Under the pieces are notes generated by a model. The model ran no database searches. It saw nothing but the letters and a program-made list of their open reading frames with translations, and was not told the origin of the DNA. Shown piece by piece: positions 44,326 through 53,945 of a stretch of DNA of 64,000 nt. The position numbers were made by a program, and so were the translations under genes. Source of the DNA: PXAP01 sp046483315 (GTDB lineage Bacteria > Bacteroidota > Bacteroidia > Bacteroidales > PUMT01). The DNA is taken from the NCBI GenBank assembly GCA_046483315.1, contig JAWODJ010000112.1, positions 1 through 64,000 on the forward strand. The letters run 5' to 3'. Numbering within the stretch: position 1 is the first letter of the stretch; every line of letters starts with the position of its first letter.

Positions 44326-45408
44326 ATGGAAAGGATCCTGCCAAAGATGAACCGAGCCTATTTATATCCATTATCTGCCAGGTATAAAAAAGAGAGTCAG
44401 AATCCTTACCTGGATAATTTCATGGATTCCCTGAAGGACAGGTTCATCTTTCTAAACAGGCATTCACCTTCAAATAGCGGGATACTGGACATTCTTAAAT
44501 ACCTGGGTAAAACAGATTACCTGTTCCTGCACTGGCCTGAAAACATGGCGGAAAAGAAAGCAGGTATTATACAGAGTCTTTTCTTTATTATGCTTATCCC
44601 TTTACTGGGTCTTATAAACATAAGGATCATATACATCCTCCACAATAAAATATCACATACAAACAACAGGTACCGTATTAAAAAAGCTATCTCCGTTACC
44701 CTGTTAAAACATAGTTACAAAATCATAACCCATTCGAAGGAGGGAATTGACTTTATCAATTCAATAACAGTCTCAAGGCCTGATATATTTTATTTCCCCC
44801 ACCCTATACCTCATGAAGAGCCCTGTCCTGTTACTGTTAAAGATCTGGATATACTGATCTGGGGTAATATTGCCCCGTACAAAGGGGTTCACAATTTCCT
44901 GGGACAGTTAAGAAAATCCCGGGCCGGTTCACGATGGAAGATATTGATAGCAGGTAAGGTCTCATCACAGGAATACCTTGAGGAGCTTCAATCGGCAGGA
45001 AATGATAATTTAACCATAAAAGATCAGTTCATTGATGATGATCAGCTCAGCAGGCTGATATGCCGAAGCAGGATAGTTTTATTTCCCTATCATAAAAAAT
45101 CAATTCTCAGTTCCGGTGCATTTGCAAAAACACTGGTTTTCCCGGTTGAAATAATCGGGCCTGCATGTGGTGCATTTCTTGATTTTGACCATATGCCACA
45201 TGTTCACACCTTTGATAATGAAGAGGAGATAATACCCCTGATAGAGAACGCCCTGGCAAACCCGGTAAATGATTATTATAAACATCTGGAAGATATTTCA
45301 GAGAAATATTCGTGGAAAAGCTTTGGCGCAGCGTTCAGCCGGGAATTAACAAAAAGCACGACCCTTTTATTAACCGGTAAGGTAATTCAGGATCATATAG
45401 TAAATTAA
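44326..45408 (+). CDS. GT-B fold glycosyltransferase
   Basis: A 360-residue protein resembling bacterial GT-B transferases: an N-terminal domain with FLHWPENMAEKK and IIYILHNKISHTNN, then the donor domain beginning LDILIWGNIAPYKGVHNFL and WKILIAGKVSSQEYLEEL. It closes with SRIVLFPYHKKSILSSGAFAK. The E-x7-E motif is not obvious, so assignment to GT4 is not firm. I take the ATG at 44326; a GTG at 44302 would overlap the upstream gene. It is followed 5 bp later by a GT2 gene. Confidence 0.78.
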   Translation: MERILPKMNRAYLYPLSARYKKESQNPYLDNFMDSLKDRFIFLNRHSPSNSGILDILKYLGKTDYLFLHWPENMAEKKAGIIQSLFFIMLIPLLGLINIRIIYILHNKISHTNNRYRIKKAISVTLLKHSYKIITHSKEGIDFINSITVSRPDIFYFPHPIPHEEPCPVTVKDLDILIWGNIAPYKGVHNFLGQLRKSRAGSRWKILIAGKVSSQEYLEELQSAGNDNLTIKDQFIDDDQLSRLICRSRIVLFPYHKKSILSSGAFAKTLVFPVEIIGPACGAFLDFDHMPHVHTFDNEEEIIPLIENALANPVNDYYKHLEDISEKYSWKSFGAAFSRELTKSTTLLLTGKVIQDHIVN

Positions 45409-45413
45409 ACGAA

Positions 45414-46289
45414 ATGCAAAAGAGATACATCATTATATCACCCGTAAGAAACGAGGAGGAGTACGTGGAAAAGACACTGCGTTCTGTTGTAAATCAGACT
45501 GTACTGCCCTCTGAATGGATCATTGTAAACGACGGAAGTGATGACGGCACGGTAAAGATCATTGAGCCCTATTTAAAAAAGTACGACTGGATAAAGCTGG
45601 TAACCGTTCCCAACAGGGGCTATTATCTTCCGGGAACAGGGGTTGTCAACGTTTTTTACAAGGGTTATGAAAATATCAGTGATAAAAACTGGGACTTCCT
45701 GGTGAAGCTGGATTGTGATCTGTCATTTTCAGAAACATATTTTCATGATCTTCTTGAAGAGTTTAATAAGGACCCCAAATTAGGTATTGCAAGCGGTTGC
45801 ATATATAACGTAATAAATGGCAAACTGATGAGGGAGAAATCGCAGAAAGACCATCCTTTCGGTGCATCGAAAATGTACAGGAGAGAATGCTTTAAGTCCA
45901 TTGGCGGCATAAAGCCCGTGCCGGGCTGGGATCTGGCAGATCTGCTTTCAGCCCAGATGAACGGTTGGAATACAAGGTGCTTCTTTGATATGGAAGTTGC
46001 TCATTACAAAATCGGAGGTGTCAGGAGAACGGGACTTACGAAGGGTAAATTTCTGCAGGGCAGGTTCCAGTACCGTTTCGGCTACACTTTTTTCTACACC
46101 CTGCTGAAATCACTGTATCATTTAACCTCACGCCCGTTTATAATAAGCGGTGTCGGTCTGATAACAGGCTATATATATGCTGCATTCAATAAGGAAGAGA
46201 GATATTTTGACCGGGAAATGATAAAATATATGAGAAAAAGACACCGGGCCTATCTTCTCTCAAAACTCAATATTCACATCAGCAAATGA
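45414..46289 (+). CDS. GT2 family glycosyltransferase
   Basis: A 291-residue GT-A inverting glycosyltransferase: N-terminal ISPVRNEEEYVEKTLRSV, the WIIVNDGSDDGT nucleotide site, and the LVKLDCDLSFS DxD-like motif. Later segments include GASKMYRRECFKSIGGI and PVPGWDLADLLSAQMNGW. The C-terminus (FFYTLLKSLYHLTSRPFIISGVGLITGY) is hydrophobic and may bind the inner membrane. The stop overlaps the next ATG by four bases. Confidence 0.93.
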   Translation: MQKRYIIISPVRNEEEYVEKTLRSVVNQTVLPSEWIIVNDGSDDGTVKIIEPYLKKYDWIKLVTVPNRGYYLPGTGVVNVFYKGYENISDKNWDFLVKLDCDLSFSETYFHDLLEEFNKDPKLGIASGCIYNVINGKLMREKSQKDHPFGASKMYRRECFKSIGGIKPVPGWDLADLLSAQMNGWNTRCFFDMEVAHYKIGGVRRTGLTKGKFLQGRFQYRFGYTFFYTLLKSLYHLTSRPFIISGVGLITGYIYAAFNKEERYFDREMIKYMRKRHRAYLLSKLNIHISK

Positions 46290-47086
46290 GATTTTCCATA
46301 ATCACGGTATGCAGAAATAACCTGCCCGGCCTGCAAAGAACATGGGAAAGCATAAAAGCACAGACATATGCAGGTTTTGAATGGATCGTTATTGACGGTG
46401 CATCAACAGACGGCACTGCAGGGTTCCTTACAAACCTGGATTATGATAATATTTCGTTTGTTTCTGAACCTGATGAGGGACTTTATCATGCGATGAACAA
46501 AGGTATAAAAATGGCCAAAGGTGATTACATGGTTTTCATGAACAGCGGCGACCTTTTCATGTCGGAGAGGACTCTATCTGAGGTATCCGGCATTATCGAC
46601 TCAAATCCTTACCTGATTTTCATCTATGGAGATTCAATAGATTTTGACAATACAGGGAAATCCCGTTACAGGAAGGCAAGGGATCACCGGACTGTATACA
46701 GGGGCATGTTCACTCAGCACCAGTCCATGTTTTTTGCACGGTCAATAGAAGGTGTACAAATAAGATATTCGCCCGAATACAAGTATTCAGCCGACTATCA
46801 ATTTATAATCAGACATATAAAAAATTGCAAAGCCCCTGAAAATATAGAAAAAATCGATGCTCCTCTCAGCAGGTTCGAGCTTGGGGGTATTAATGAGACA
46901 AGGAGGTTTCTTGCCATCAAAGAGGATTTTAAGATCCGAAAAGAAGATCTCGGCCTGAACATACTATTAAACAGCACACTGTTTCTTGCCCATTATATTC
47001 ATACAATAACCAAACAGCTTATTCCCGGACTGATGGCCGGGTTAAGGTATTCTACAGCCGGAATAAACCATCCCCGTCAGGAATAA
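46286..47086 (+). CDS. GT2 family glycosyltransferase (WcaA/EpsE-like)
   Basis: A 266-residue GT-A enzyme of the colanic-acid WcaE/amylovoran type: FSIITVCRNNLPGLQRTWES, the WIVIDGASTDGT donor site, SEPDEGLYHAMNKGIKMAKGD, and the metal motif MNSGD. The following GDSIDFDNT and THQSMFF segments are also typical. It ends the plus-strand glycosyltransferase run, coupled by an ATGA overlap to the previous gene and convergent with the NodZ-like gene 4 bp away. Confidence 0.93.
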   Translation: MRFSIITVCRNNLPGLQRTWESIKAQTYAGFEWIVIDGASTDGTAGFLTNLDYDNISFVSEPDEGLYHAMNKGIKMAKGDYMVFMNSGDLFMSERTLSEVSGIIDSNPYLIFIYGDSIDFDNTGKSRYRKARDHRTVYRGMFTQHQSMFFARSIEGVQIRYSPEYKYSADYQFIIRHIKNCKAPENIEKIDAPLSRFELGGINETRRFLAIKEDFKIRKEDLGLNILLNSTLFLAHYIHTITKQLIPGLMAGLRYSTAGINHPRQE

Positions 47087-47090
47087 AATA

Positions 47091-48062
47091 TCAGATAATC
47101 ACCTCCCCGGCATACAAACTGCCATAATAGGAAAACCAGGATCCGCTTGGCGGATACCTGTAGAGAATATCGCTTCTGGCCAGTAAAAACATCTCTATCA
47201 GGTCATCCTCATAAGAATTCTCATCAACTCTGTGATGTAAGGTAAGTGTAAATGTAACGGACTGAAAGTCTTTTGCATAAGTTACCAGATTAGGTATGCT
47301 GTCTTTAAGATTATCGTAAACCACCTTCGAATCAGTTGCAAGATATACAACATACCCGTTGTCTCCATGATTCGCGGTAAGCTCCCTGACCCGTGATCTT
47401 ATAATATCGAAGCTCTTTTCAGGCTCCAGCCAGTAAGGTGTGTGGTTGCTATAAGGAAGGCTTTTATCATAATATCTGATATGCATTCCAATAACAATTT
47501 TACTCTTAAAAAAGTGCTCAGAAAAACCATCAATTTTTTCCTGGTATCTTGGCTTCAATTTCAATCCGTCAAAAAACGGTTTAAGCAATTGCGGGTCGAG
47601 GAAATTAAAATGAGTATTAAATACGACAGTATCTCTCCCGCAGTCAGTCCCGTTTTCAATCAGATCAATACTCCATGCTCTTCGCTTTTCCCTCAGGCGC
47701 ATCATCGACGAAGGGGTGCGCCCCCTTAAAAACTTATGGACAACCTCTATGAACACCACAGGCAGAAAAAACCTGAAAGGAAAAAGAGGCAGTCTCCTCA
47801 GGAGCCTCTTTAAAAGCCCGACATTTTCCTCATAGATGATCCTGACCCCGTCAATCTCATCGGGAACTTCAAAAAAAGTACCAAAAGCGTTTTTTGATTT
47901 ATCACTGAAATACATTGAAGGAGCCCAGTTAATAACCAATGCACGATTCGTCTTTTTGGCGTAATACCATGCATGAGCTGTCGCCAGCAGGTTATCGCCT
48001 ATTCCTGCATTTCTCCTGGATATTACTTTTTTGTTGCTTTTATGTTCCATAAAAAATTTCAA
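47091..48062 (-). CDS. NodZ-like (GT23) fucosyltransferase
   Basis: A 323-residue protein showing the order of motifs of rhizobial NodZ alpha-1,6-fucosyltransferase. VISRRNAGIGDNLLATAHAW (14-32) matches the RR-x-GxGD opening. HIRYYDKS (194-201) is at the HxR donor-binding site, and LATDSKVV (241-248) matches the CTDS segment. YRYPPSGSWFSYYG (301-314) is near the C-terminus. NodZ uses GDP-L-fucose, and both GDP-fucose genes (gmd, fcl) lie in this window, which supports the call. It lacks the full HGNG of rhizobial NodZ, and the acceptor is unknown; fucosylation of the polysaccharide is inferred. It follows the beta-helix T9SS gene on the same strand and may be cotranscribed. Confidence 0.75.
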   Translation of the reverse strand: MKFFMEHKSNKKVISRRNAGIGDNLLATAHAWYYAKKTNRALVINWAPSMYFSDKSKNAFGTFFEVPDEIDGVRIIYEENVGLLKRLLRRLPLFPFRFFLPVVFIEVVHKFLRGRTPSSMMRLREKRRAWSIDLIENGTDCGRDTVVFNTHFNFLDPQLLKPFFDGLKLKPRYQEKIDGFSEHFFKSKIVIGMHIRYYDKSLPYSNHTPYWLEPEKSFDIIRSRVRELTANHGDNGYVVYLATDSKVVYDNLKDSIPNLVTYAKDFQSVTFTLTLHHRVDENSYEDDLIEMFLLARSDILYRYPPSGSWFSYYGSLYAGEVII

Positions 48063-48103
48063 ATAAAACCAGCATTTCTCGTTTCTTCGCGTTCAGCCGG
48101 AAA

Positions 48104-50056
48104 TTATTGCTGATCAATTATAAATGCCCTGCTGTAGGATCTTCCCGATTCTGCAACAAGCTGAATTATATATACCCCTGTTCTGTACTGAGGCAGTGGA
48201 ATTTCAAAAGTCTCTCCCTGTCTGGCAAACAGGGATGTGCTGTAAATTGCCTGGCCCGCAGAATTATGAATAAACAGGGTAATATCCCCCTCCAGCCCGG
48301 GTTCCGCGATAAGTATGTTTACAACATTTTTTGCCGGATTGGGAAATATGATAAAGGGAGGTGTATCCTTCTCCCCTTCCGGGGGAACAATAACGGTAAC
48401 ACCATCTGTCCATTCATATGCCCCGATATCATAAGAATTTCCCTGGGGCCTGGATGTGCCGGCAATATCGTGAGTTACAAGGAAATATTCGGTATATTTT
48501 CTCATATATGCATTACCGTCCTGGTTAACATTCGCAAGAAATTCAGCTTCCCGGTCATAGACCAGGGAGTCTGCCGCATCTATGGCAGGAGATTCCTCCT
48601 CCAGCCTCCAGTCGCCTGTATCATGCCACTCATACCAGTGATGAACGAATTCTGCATCAGTGCCGTAATGCCGGGAATCTTCATCATGGTAGGTATACGA
48701 GATAAAGGGATTGACAAACAAAGGGTCGGCAACGAAATAGCTGTCTGAACCATCACTGTATTTGTTCAGACCGGACTGTTCAGTGCCATCCTCATTCCAG
48801 TGAATATTACCCGAGCCGTCAATAAATCTGTAGCCTGCGCTGAACGGGTCTGTTATATTATAAAAAATTGAATTCCTGATATTGGGGTTATATGCCGGTC
48901 CGGTTACAACCTGATAATAATTGACAAAGGTGCTGTTATAAATTTCCTGTGGCCCTGACACAAAACCGTATCCCTGCCTGTAGTTGCCAAGGTACCTGTT
49001 ATCATGATCCTTGTCTGTCCCGACAAAAATGCTGTTATAAACCCTTGTATTCCAGTTTGACCCCAAACCACCAGGCCCCACAAATATGCAGTTTTCAACA
49101 TGAAATACCGGGGCAGCGGCATGAAATGCCAGTTTATAAGGATGCATAAAAAACATTGAATTCCTGATATATACAGGTCCGGTATCTCCGGCTGCTATAA
49201 AATTAAATTTCCCGCCGTAACGTGATCCGTCTATTATGGAATTCTCCATTTCAAAATATCTGACCCCGGCATCAACGCTGCCCGTTATCTGGATACCATC
49301 GCCGCCCGGTTCATCAGCCGGGTTTTCCGTATAATGATAGTTTGACCAGTCCCATTCCCTGTTATAATTCTCGATATGCAGATTATCAATAAAGAAAGAA
49401 TCGATAGCATGGGCAAAGATCCCGTCATGCCAGATATTTGTCAGATAAACGTTTCTAAGGTCCACCCTGCCGATTTTTTGTATTCCGATGGCCCTGTATC
49501 CGTAGATAATCTCCAAACCGTCAACAATCAGGAACCCGTCTCTAGGTTCTGTTTGGACATTATCAGCTTCATAGTCACCGAGAAAATCCCATGTATGAGT
49601 AAGGTAAGTTGTATCCTGCGGTGCCCCCTGAACAATCAAATCAACAACCATATGATCTGTCCCTATGCTTCTTAAACCTCTGCTACCCAGGGTTAACAAA
49701 GGCTTTTCACCTTCTCCGTATGCGCCAACATAAATAAATTGTCCAATAAACTGGACCCTGGGGTCAACATCATGGGTTACCCCTCTTTTAAAAAGTATGG
49801 CAGTGTTATCTACATTAACGGCATTTTGTCCCGGATCCCATTTCGGGTAAGGGAACACGGGGTCAATATGAAAGCTGTTAATAGGATTTGTGATACTTCC
49901 ATCCCCCTGTGAAGACTCAGAATAATCTATAAAGATGGTGTCCCTCACCCACTCGGGCAATTCCGGCACCTGGGCATGAATATCTGACAGCAACCCTGTA
50001 AACACCAGGATTTGAATTGAAAAGGAAAGAAAAAAAACTCCCGCTCTTCGGGTCAT
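48104..50056 (-). CDS. Parallel beta-helix protein with T9SS sorting domain
   Basis: About 650 residues from the ATG at 50056 (MTRRAGVFFLSFSIQILVF..., cleaved near IHAQ); the frame is open to ATGs at 50104 and 50164. An opening YSESSQGDGSITNPINSF parallels the lipoprotein at 40805. Beta-helix rungs follow (DGLEIIYGYRAIGIQKIG, NSIIDGSRYGGKFNFIAAG, NSIFVGTD...), then AIDAADSL and the DIGAYEW cap, and a C-terminal sorting domain starting FPNPAKNVVNILIAEP. It is thus secreted by the type IX system. Beta-helix proteins next to polysaccharide genes often cleave, epimerise or bind the polymer, so it may process the secreted polysaccharide. No catalytic residues can be assigned. Confidence 0.85.
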   Translation of the reverse strand: MTRRAGVFFLSFSIQILVFTGLLSDIHAQVPELPEWVRDTIFIDYSESSQGDGSITNPINSFHIDPVFPYPKWDPGQNAVNVDNTAILFKRGVTHDVDPRVQFIGQFIYVGAYGEGEKPLLTLGSRGLRSIGTDHMVVDLIVQGAPQDTTYLTHTWDFLGDYEADNVQTEPRDGFLIVDGLEIIYGYRAIGIQKIGRVDLRNVYLTNIWHDGIFAHAIDSFFIDNLHIENYNREWDWSNYHYTENPADEPGGDGIQITGSVDAGVRYFEMENSIIDGSRYGGKFNFIAAGDTGPVYIRNSMFFMHPYKLAFHAAAPVFHVENCIFVGPGGLGSNWNTRVYNSIFVGTDKDHDNRYLGNYRQGYGFVSGPQEIYNSTFVNYYQVVTGPAYNPNIRNSIFYNITDPFSAGYRFIDGSGNIHWNEDGTEQSGLNKYSDGSDSYFVADPLFVNPFISYTYHDEDSRHYGTDAEFVHHWYEWHDTGDWRLEEESPAIDAADSLVYDREAEFLANVNQDGNAYMRKYTEYFLVTHDIAGTSRPQGNSYDIGAYEWTDGVTVIVPPEGEKDTPPFIIFPNPAKNVVNILIAEPGLEGDITLFIHNSAGQAIYSTSLFARQGETFEIPLPQYRTGVYIIQLVAESGRSYSRAFIIDQQ

Positions 50057-50174
50057 TTTCCCTGAAATCCTTTTCAGGGAACAGGTACAGGATTTTTCTA
50101 TCATCTGGTAGGTTAAGTAATTATTATACTTATAAACACCTGCAACATTTTTATGTTTAAACAATTCAATGTAT

Positions 50175-51374
50175 TTATGCCGGTATGGATAAATTATCAG
50201 ACCGGCGGATACCAGTGCCGGTATCCACCAGATATAACATCATACTTATAGCAACAATGCCTGACAATATCTCAAATGAGGTAATACTGTTGAATATCAG
50301 TAACAGCTGAAAAAGAAAAAACAGCTTAATAAAAACTGTTCTTTTATCTGTCTTCGCAAACAGAACCTTAAAAATAATATACAATACCATCAGCGAAGTT
50401 AACAGGCCGTATTTAAAAAATAACCCCACTATGCCTATATCAGAAAGGTAGTAACCGTACCTGAGTGAAATCATTGCCAGTCTTCTTCCATAGGCGGATC
50501 TTTCAGTCGGTTCGCCGTTACCTATGATATAGGCTGATTTTTTATTGTCATTCATCGACATAAAATAGTCTGCCGCGCGAACCCTTATATATGAAGTGCC
50601 CTGCGAACCCTCTCTTTCGGCCGATTCTTTCATCTCCATGATTATGCTGTGAAAAGCAAAGAAGCCTGAAATCACAATAACGGAATACAGGCTGAAAAGC
50701 AGCACCTTGTTTTTAACCTGCCTGTTTGCAAGAAGATATCCGGTCGACAATAATATATATAAAGCCAGTATGGACCTGAAACCGGAAAGAACTGCCACAA
50801 GGAATAACAGCATTGCCCCGGCGCCATATTTCATTTTTTTGGTCGTAAAGAACCTGTCCACCGACAAAAAGAACCCTATGTGCATAAAGTAGGTCCCCGG
50901 AAGGTTCATGCGTATGGTCCCCCGGTCCAAAAATATCTTGGCATCGGTAATAAGTGTCGGATATAGCAGATACTGTACTATAAATATGACCCCGCCTGCT
51001 ATTCCGAAATAAAACAGCAGGTCAATAATCCACTGCGGCCTGGGAGCAAGGTAAAACAGCAAAAAATAAAACAGAAAGGCGTACATATGTCTTTGCTGGT
51101 AAAGAGTTATTCCCCATGATTGATTATTAAAATAAACGGCTCCCAGTGAACTTATCATTACACCGGAAAGTAAAAGGATTACAGCAACAGAAAAATGCTT
51201 TTTTACAGGCTGGCCCGAATGGCCGTAAATTAAAAACAGGGCGAGGTTTCCTACAATCAGCACCACTGTAAGAATATCCAGTAACCTTACCATTATTCCC
51301 AGTCCCCGCAGCTGGTACAAACCAACTGAGGCAAGGATAATGGATACTATAAGTATTTTTTTATATAACTGCAT
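50175..51374 (-). CDS. O-antigen polymerase/ligase-like membrane protein (Wzy-like)
   Basis: A 399-residue very hydrophobic protein with about ten to eleven predicted membrane helices. A long non-membrane stretch around 225-290 (MEMKESAEREGSQGTSYIRVRAADY) corresponds to the periplasmic loop of Wzy/WaaL proteins, with IGNGEPTE in that loop. Wzy enzymes polymerise lipid-linked repeat units in the periplasm. Sequence conservation in the family is low, so the call rests on topology and on the neighbouring Wzx, Wza and Wzc genes. It lies upstream of the beta-helix T9SS gene on the same strand. Confidence 0.78.
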   Translation of the reverse strand: MQLYKKILIVSIILASVGLYQLRGLGIMVRLLDILTVVLIVGNLALFLIYGHSGQPVKKHFSVAVILLLSGVMISSLGAVYFNNQSWGITLYQQRHMYAFLFYFLLFYLAPRPQWIIDLLFYFGIAGGVIFIVQYLLYPTLITDAKIFLDRGTIRMNLPGTYFMHIGFFLSVDRFFTTKKMKYGAGAMLLFLVAVLSGFRSILALYILLSTGYLLANRQVKNKVLLFSLYSVIVISGFFAFHSIIMEMKESAEREGSQGTSYIRVRAADYFMSMNDNKKSAYIIGNGEPTERSAYGRRLAMISLRYGYYLSDIGIVGLFFKYGLLTSLMVLYIIFKVLFAKTDKRTVFIKLFFLFQLLLIFNSITSFEILSGIVAISMMLYLVDTGTGIRRSDNLSIPA

Positions 51375-51520
51375 TAAAAAATCCGCCCCCGCTTCTGTAA
51401 TTTTATATCAATTAGGTGGTAATTAAACATTCTCATAAGATAATTGTTTGAACTGGCAGTAAAATATGATATAATATTTAGAAAACAGATCAAAAATCTT
51501 CCGTTTACAAGACTCCCCAA

Positions 51521-52732
51521 ATGAGAATCAACAGTATTTCCAAAAAGGTATCAGGCGACAAGGCCATTCTTTCGGCAGAAATAGAATCCCCGGGCTTTAA
51601 TAATGATATCAAAACAATATTCTTTTCTTTTCCAAAAGAATATTCAGATCACATGCCTCTTTCAGCCGATCCGTTTTTCCCCGCTGTATTGATACCCGCT
51701 ATGGTGGCCGGGGAGGATCTTGAAATTATACCGGCAATCTCAGAAAAGATCCTTGATAACCAGTCCACTATCCAGGATATTTTCAAAACCTGGCATCCCG
51801 ATAAGCTCAGTAAGATAAATGTACGCGCAAATAGTTTCTATGAATCTTCAGCCAACGCCAGCAGGAAAAATGCAACCTTTTTCTCCATGGGAGTGGACTC
51901 AATGTACACCATGCTAAAGTACCTTCCAAAAAACGATCCCCCGGAAGGGACACAGCTCAACACCCTGGTATACATGAAAGGCCTGGAACTGCCGCTAAGT
52001 ACATACTCGGCAGGACAGGACAAAGAAGTTATTGCAGCGATCAAAAATGTCGCCTCACATTACAGTCTGGATTTAATAACAGGCGAGACCAATATGCGGG
52101 ATATTTTCCCTCTCGATTTTGTAAAACTATACCTCGGGCCCTGCCTGGCTTCATCAGCACTTTCGCTGTCAGAAGGTTTCAAAAACTTTTACATCCCCTC
52201 CCACTATTCCTATGCCGACCTTTTTCCGGTAGCCAGCAGTCCGTTGCTGGACCATTTATGGTCGAATGCTTCAACTTCTATTATACATGACGGATCGGAT
52301 AAGGAGCGGGCTCAGAAAATTACCAGCCTTATAGCAAACGATTCCTTTGCTCTCGACAACCTGAGGGTATGCGTTGATAATGTGGGCGGTAACTACAACT
52401 GCTGTAAATGCTGGAAATGTGTCAGGACAATGCTCACCCTCGAGATAATTGGCAAATTAGAGGAATCAAAAGCTTTCCCTGAGCCCTTACCCGGGTGCTA
52501 TGCAAAGGAGCTGAAGACATATAATTATGACTCCATGATATATGCGAAAGAGAACCTGAGGCTCGCACAGAAGCACGGGAACAAAGAGATTGAAAGAATA
52601 CTCAACAATGAGATCAGGATCGGAAAGCTTGATCTTCTCAGAGAAGGCAGATCTCTGTTTTTTCTCATCAGGGAGCTTATCTACTACTTTTCAGTAAAAG
52701 CAGGAAGATGGCTCAGGCTAATTAAGTACTGA
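51521..52732 (+). CDS. PP-loop/QueC-like protein, first of tandem pair
   Basis: A 403-residue soluble protein I cannot assign to a named family. FFSMGVDSMY (121-130) resembles the PP-loop SGGxDS motif of N-type ATP pyrophosphatases, with Met in place of the first Gly. Near the C-terminus are clustered cysteines at 284, 294, 295, 297 and 300 (NCCKCWKCVRTM), like the zinc site of QueC and relatives. The N-terminal domain contains SADPFFPAVLIPAM, conserved in its neighbour. By analogy it may adenylate a carboxyl or keto group, for example to amidate a polysaccharide sugar. The following paralog starts 4 bp later. The intergenic region to the Wzy-like gene is divergent. Confidence 0.65.
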   Translation: MRINSISKKVSGDKAILSAEIESPGFNNDIKTIFFSFPKEYSDHMPLSADPFFPAVLIPAMVAGEDLEIIPAISEKILDNQSTIQDIFKTWHPDKLSKINVRANSFYESSANASRKNATFFSMGVDSMYTMLKYLPKNDPPEGTQLNTLVYMKGLELPLSTYSAGQDKEVIAAIKNVASHYSLDLITGETNMRDIFPLDFVKLYLGPCLASSALSLSEGFKNFYIPSHYSYADLFPVASSPLLDHLWSNASTSIIHDGSDKERAQKITSLIANDSFALDNLRVCVDNVGGNYNCCKCWKCVRTMLTLEIIGKLEESKAFPEPLPGCYAKELKTYNYDSMIYAKENLRLAQKHGNKEIERILNNEIRIGKLDLLREGRSLFFLIRELIYYFSVKAGRWLRLIKY

Positions 52733-52736
52733 CCCC

Positions 52737-53945
52737 ATGAAGATCATTAGTGTAAACAAAAATATAACAGACGGCAAAGCCATCTTGTCCGCAGATATTG
52801 AATCTGAAAACTATCCGGATGCACGGGAGATCTTCTTTGCCTATCCGCAGGAATTTGCAGATCACCTGCCCGTTTCAGCAGATCCCTTCTTTCCTGCCGT
52901 CCTTATACCGGCAATGCTGGCCGGAGAAGACCTGGAGGTAGCACCTCCCCTTTCGGGGAAAATATTTGCCAGCCATTCACTTATACAGGATATTCTCAGT
53001 ACGTGGTATCCTGAGAAAATGAACAGGGTCAGTGTTCATGCTGAGAATTTAACCCAGACAGTAACGGCAGAACCGGTCAAAAATGCCACATTTTTCTCCC
53101 TTGGGGTGGACTCGATGTATTCAATGCTGAAGCATCTGCCTGCAAACGATCCGCCCCCGGGCAGGCAGCTTAACAGCTTAATATTCATGAAGGGGCTGGA
53201 ACTGCCACTCAGTGTATACGCAAACGGACAGGACAGGGAATTGATTGCAACCATAAAAAAGCTGGGTGACCATTACAATCTTGAACTGCTGACCGGTGAG
53301 ACCAACATCAGGGATGTGTTCCCTGTCAGTTATGAAAAGTATTATTTCGGCCCATGCCTTGCAGCCACCGCACTCTCCCTTTCTGCCGGGTTCAAAAACA
53401 TTTTCATTCCATCATCAAACTCATATGCCGACCTGCTTCCTGATCCCGGCAGTCCGCTGCTGGATCCGTTATGGTCAAACGAAACCACAAAAATAATCCA
53501 TGACGGCTCCGAAAAGGAGCGTGCAGAAAAGATCGCAGACCTGATCTCCCTTGACAACCATGCATTGAATAACCTGAGGGTTTGCGTAAATAATGAAGGA
53601 GGCAGTTCCAATTGCTGCCGTTGCTGGAAATGCACGAGGACGATGGTAACACTGGATATTATCGACCGGCTGAAAGACTCAAAAGCATTCCCGCTCGGAT
53701 TACCCGGCAATTATGCACGGGAGTTAAGGACTTATGATCCTGATTCGATGGTATATACAAAAGAGAACCTTAAACTGGCCAGGAAGTACGGGAAAAAAGA
53801 GATTGCAGAGAAGCTGTATAATGAGATCAGGATCGGTACATTTGATATTTACCGCGAAGGCAAACCCATGCGACACATGTTAATGGAGCTGGTCTGTTAT
53901 TTTTCTGTCAAACTCGGAAGAGCTGTAAAGATCCTGGATTTCTGA
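52737..53945 (+). CDS. PP-loop/QueC-like protein, second of tandem pair
   Basis: A 402-residue paralog of the preceding protein; by eye well over half of aligned residues are identical along the whole length, with few gaps. It keeps the PP-loop-like FFSLGVDSMY (119-128) and the cysteines 283, 293, 294, 296 and 299 (NCCRCWKCTRTM). SADPFFPAVLIPAM and FMKGLELPLS are shared with the first copy. Both copies keep every candidate catalytic residue, so neither looks like a decaying duplicate. A heterodimer or two related substrates are possible. The last 14 codons are partly duplicated just after the stop. Confidence 0.65.
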   Translation: MKIISVNKNITDGKAILSADIESENYPDAREIFFAYPQEFADHLPVSADPFFPAVLIPAMLAGEDLEVAPPLSGKIFASHSLIQDILSTWYPEKMNRVSVHAENLTQTVTAEPVKNATFFSLGVDSMYSMLKHLPANDPPPGRQLNSLIFMKGLELPLSVYANGQDRELIATIKKLGDHYNLELLTGETNIRDVFPVSYEKYYFGPCLAATALSLSAGFKNIFIPSSNSYADLLPDPGSPLLDPLWSNETTKIIHDGSEKERAEKIADLISLDNHALNNLRVCVNNEGGSSNCCRCWKCTRTMVTLDIIDRLKDSKAFPLGLPGNYARELRTYDPDSMVYTKENLKLARKYGKKEIAEKLYNEIRIGTFDIYREGKPMRHMLMELVCYFSVKLGRAVKILDF

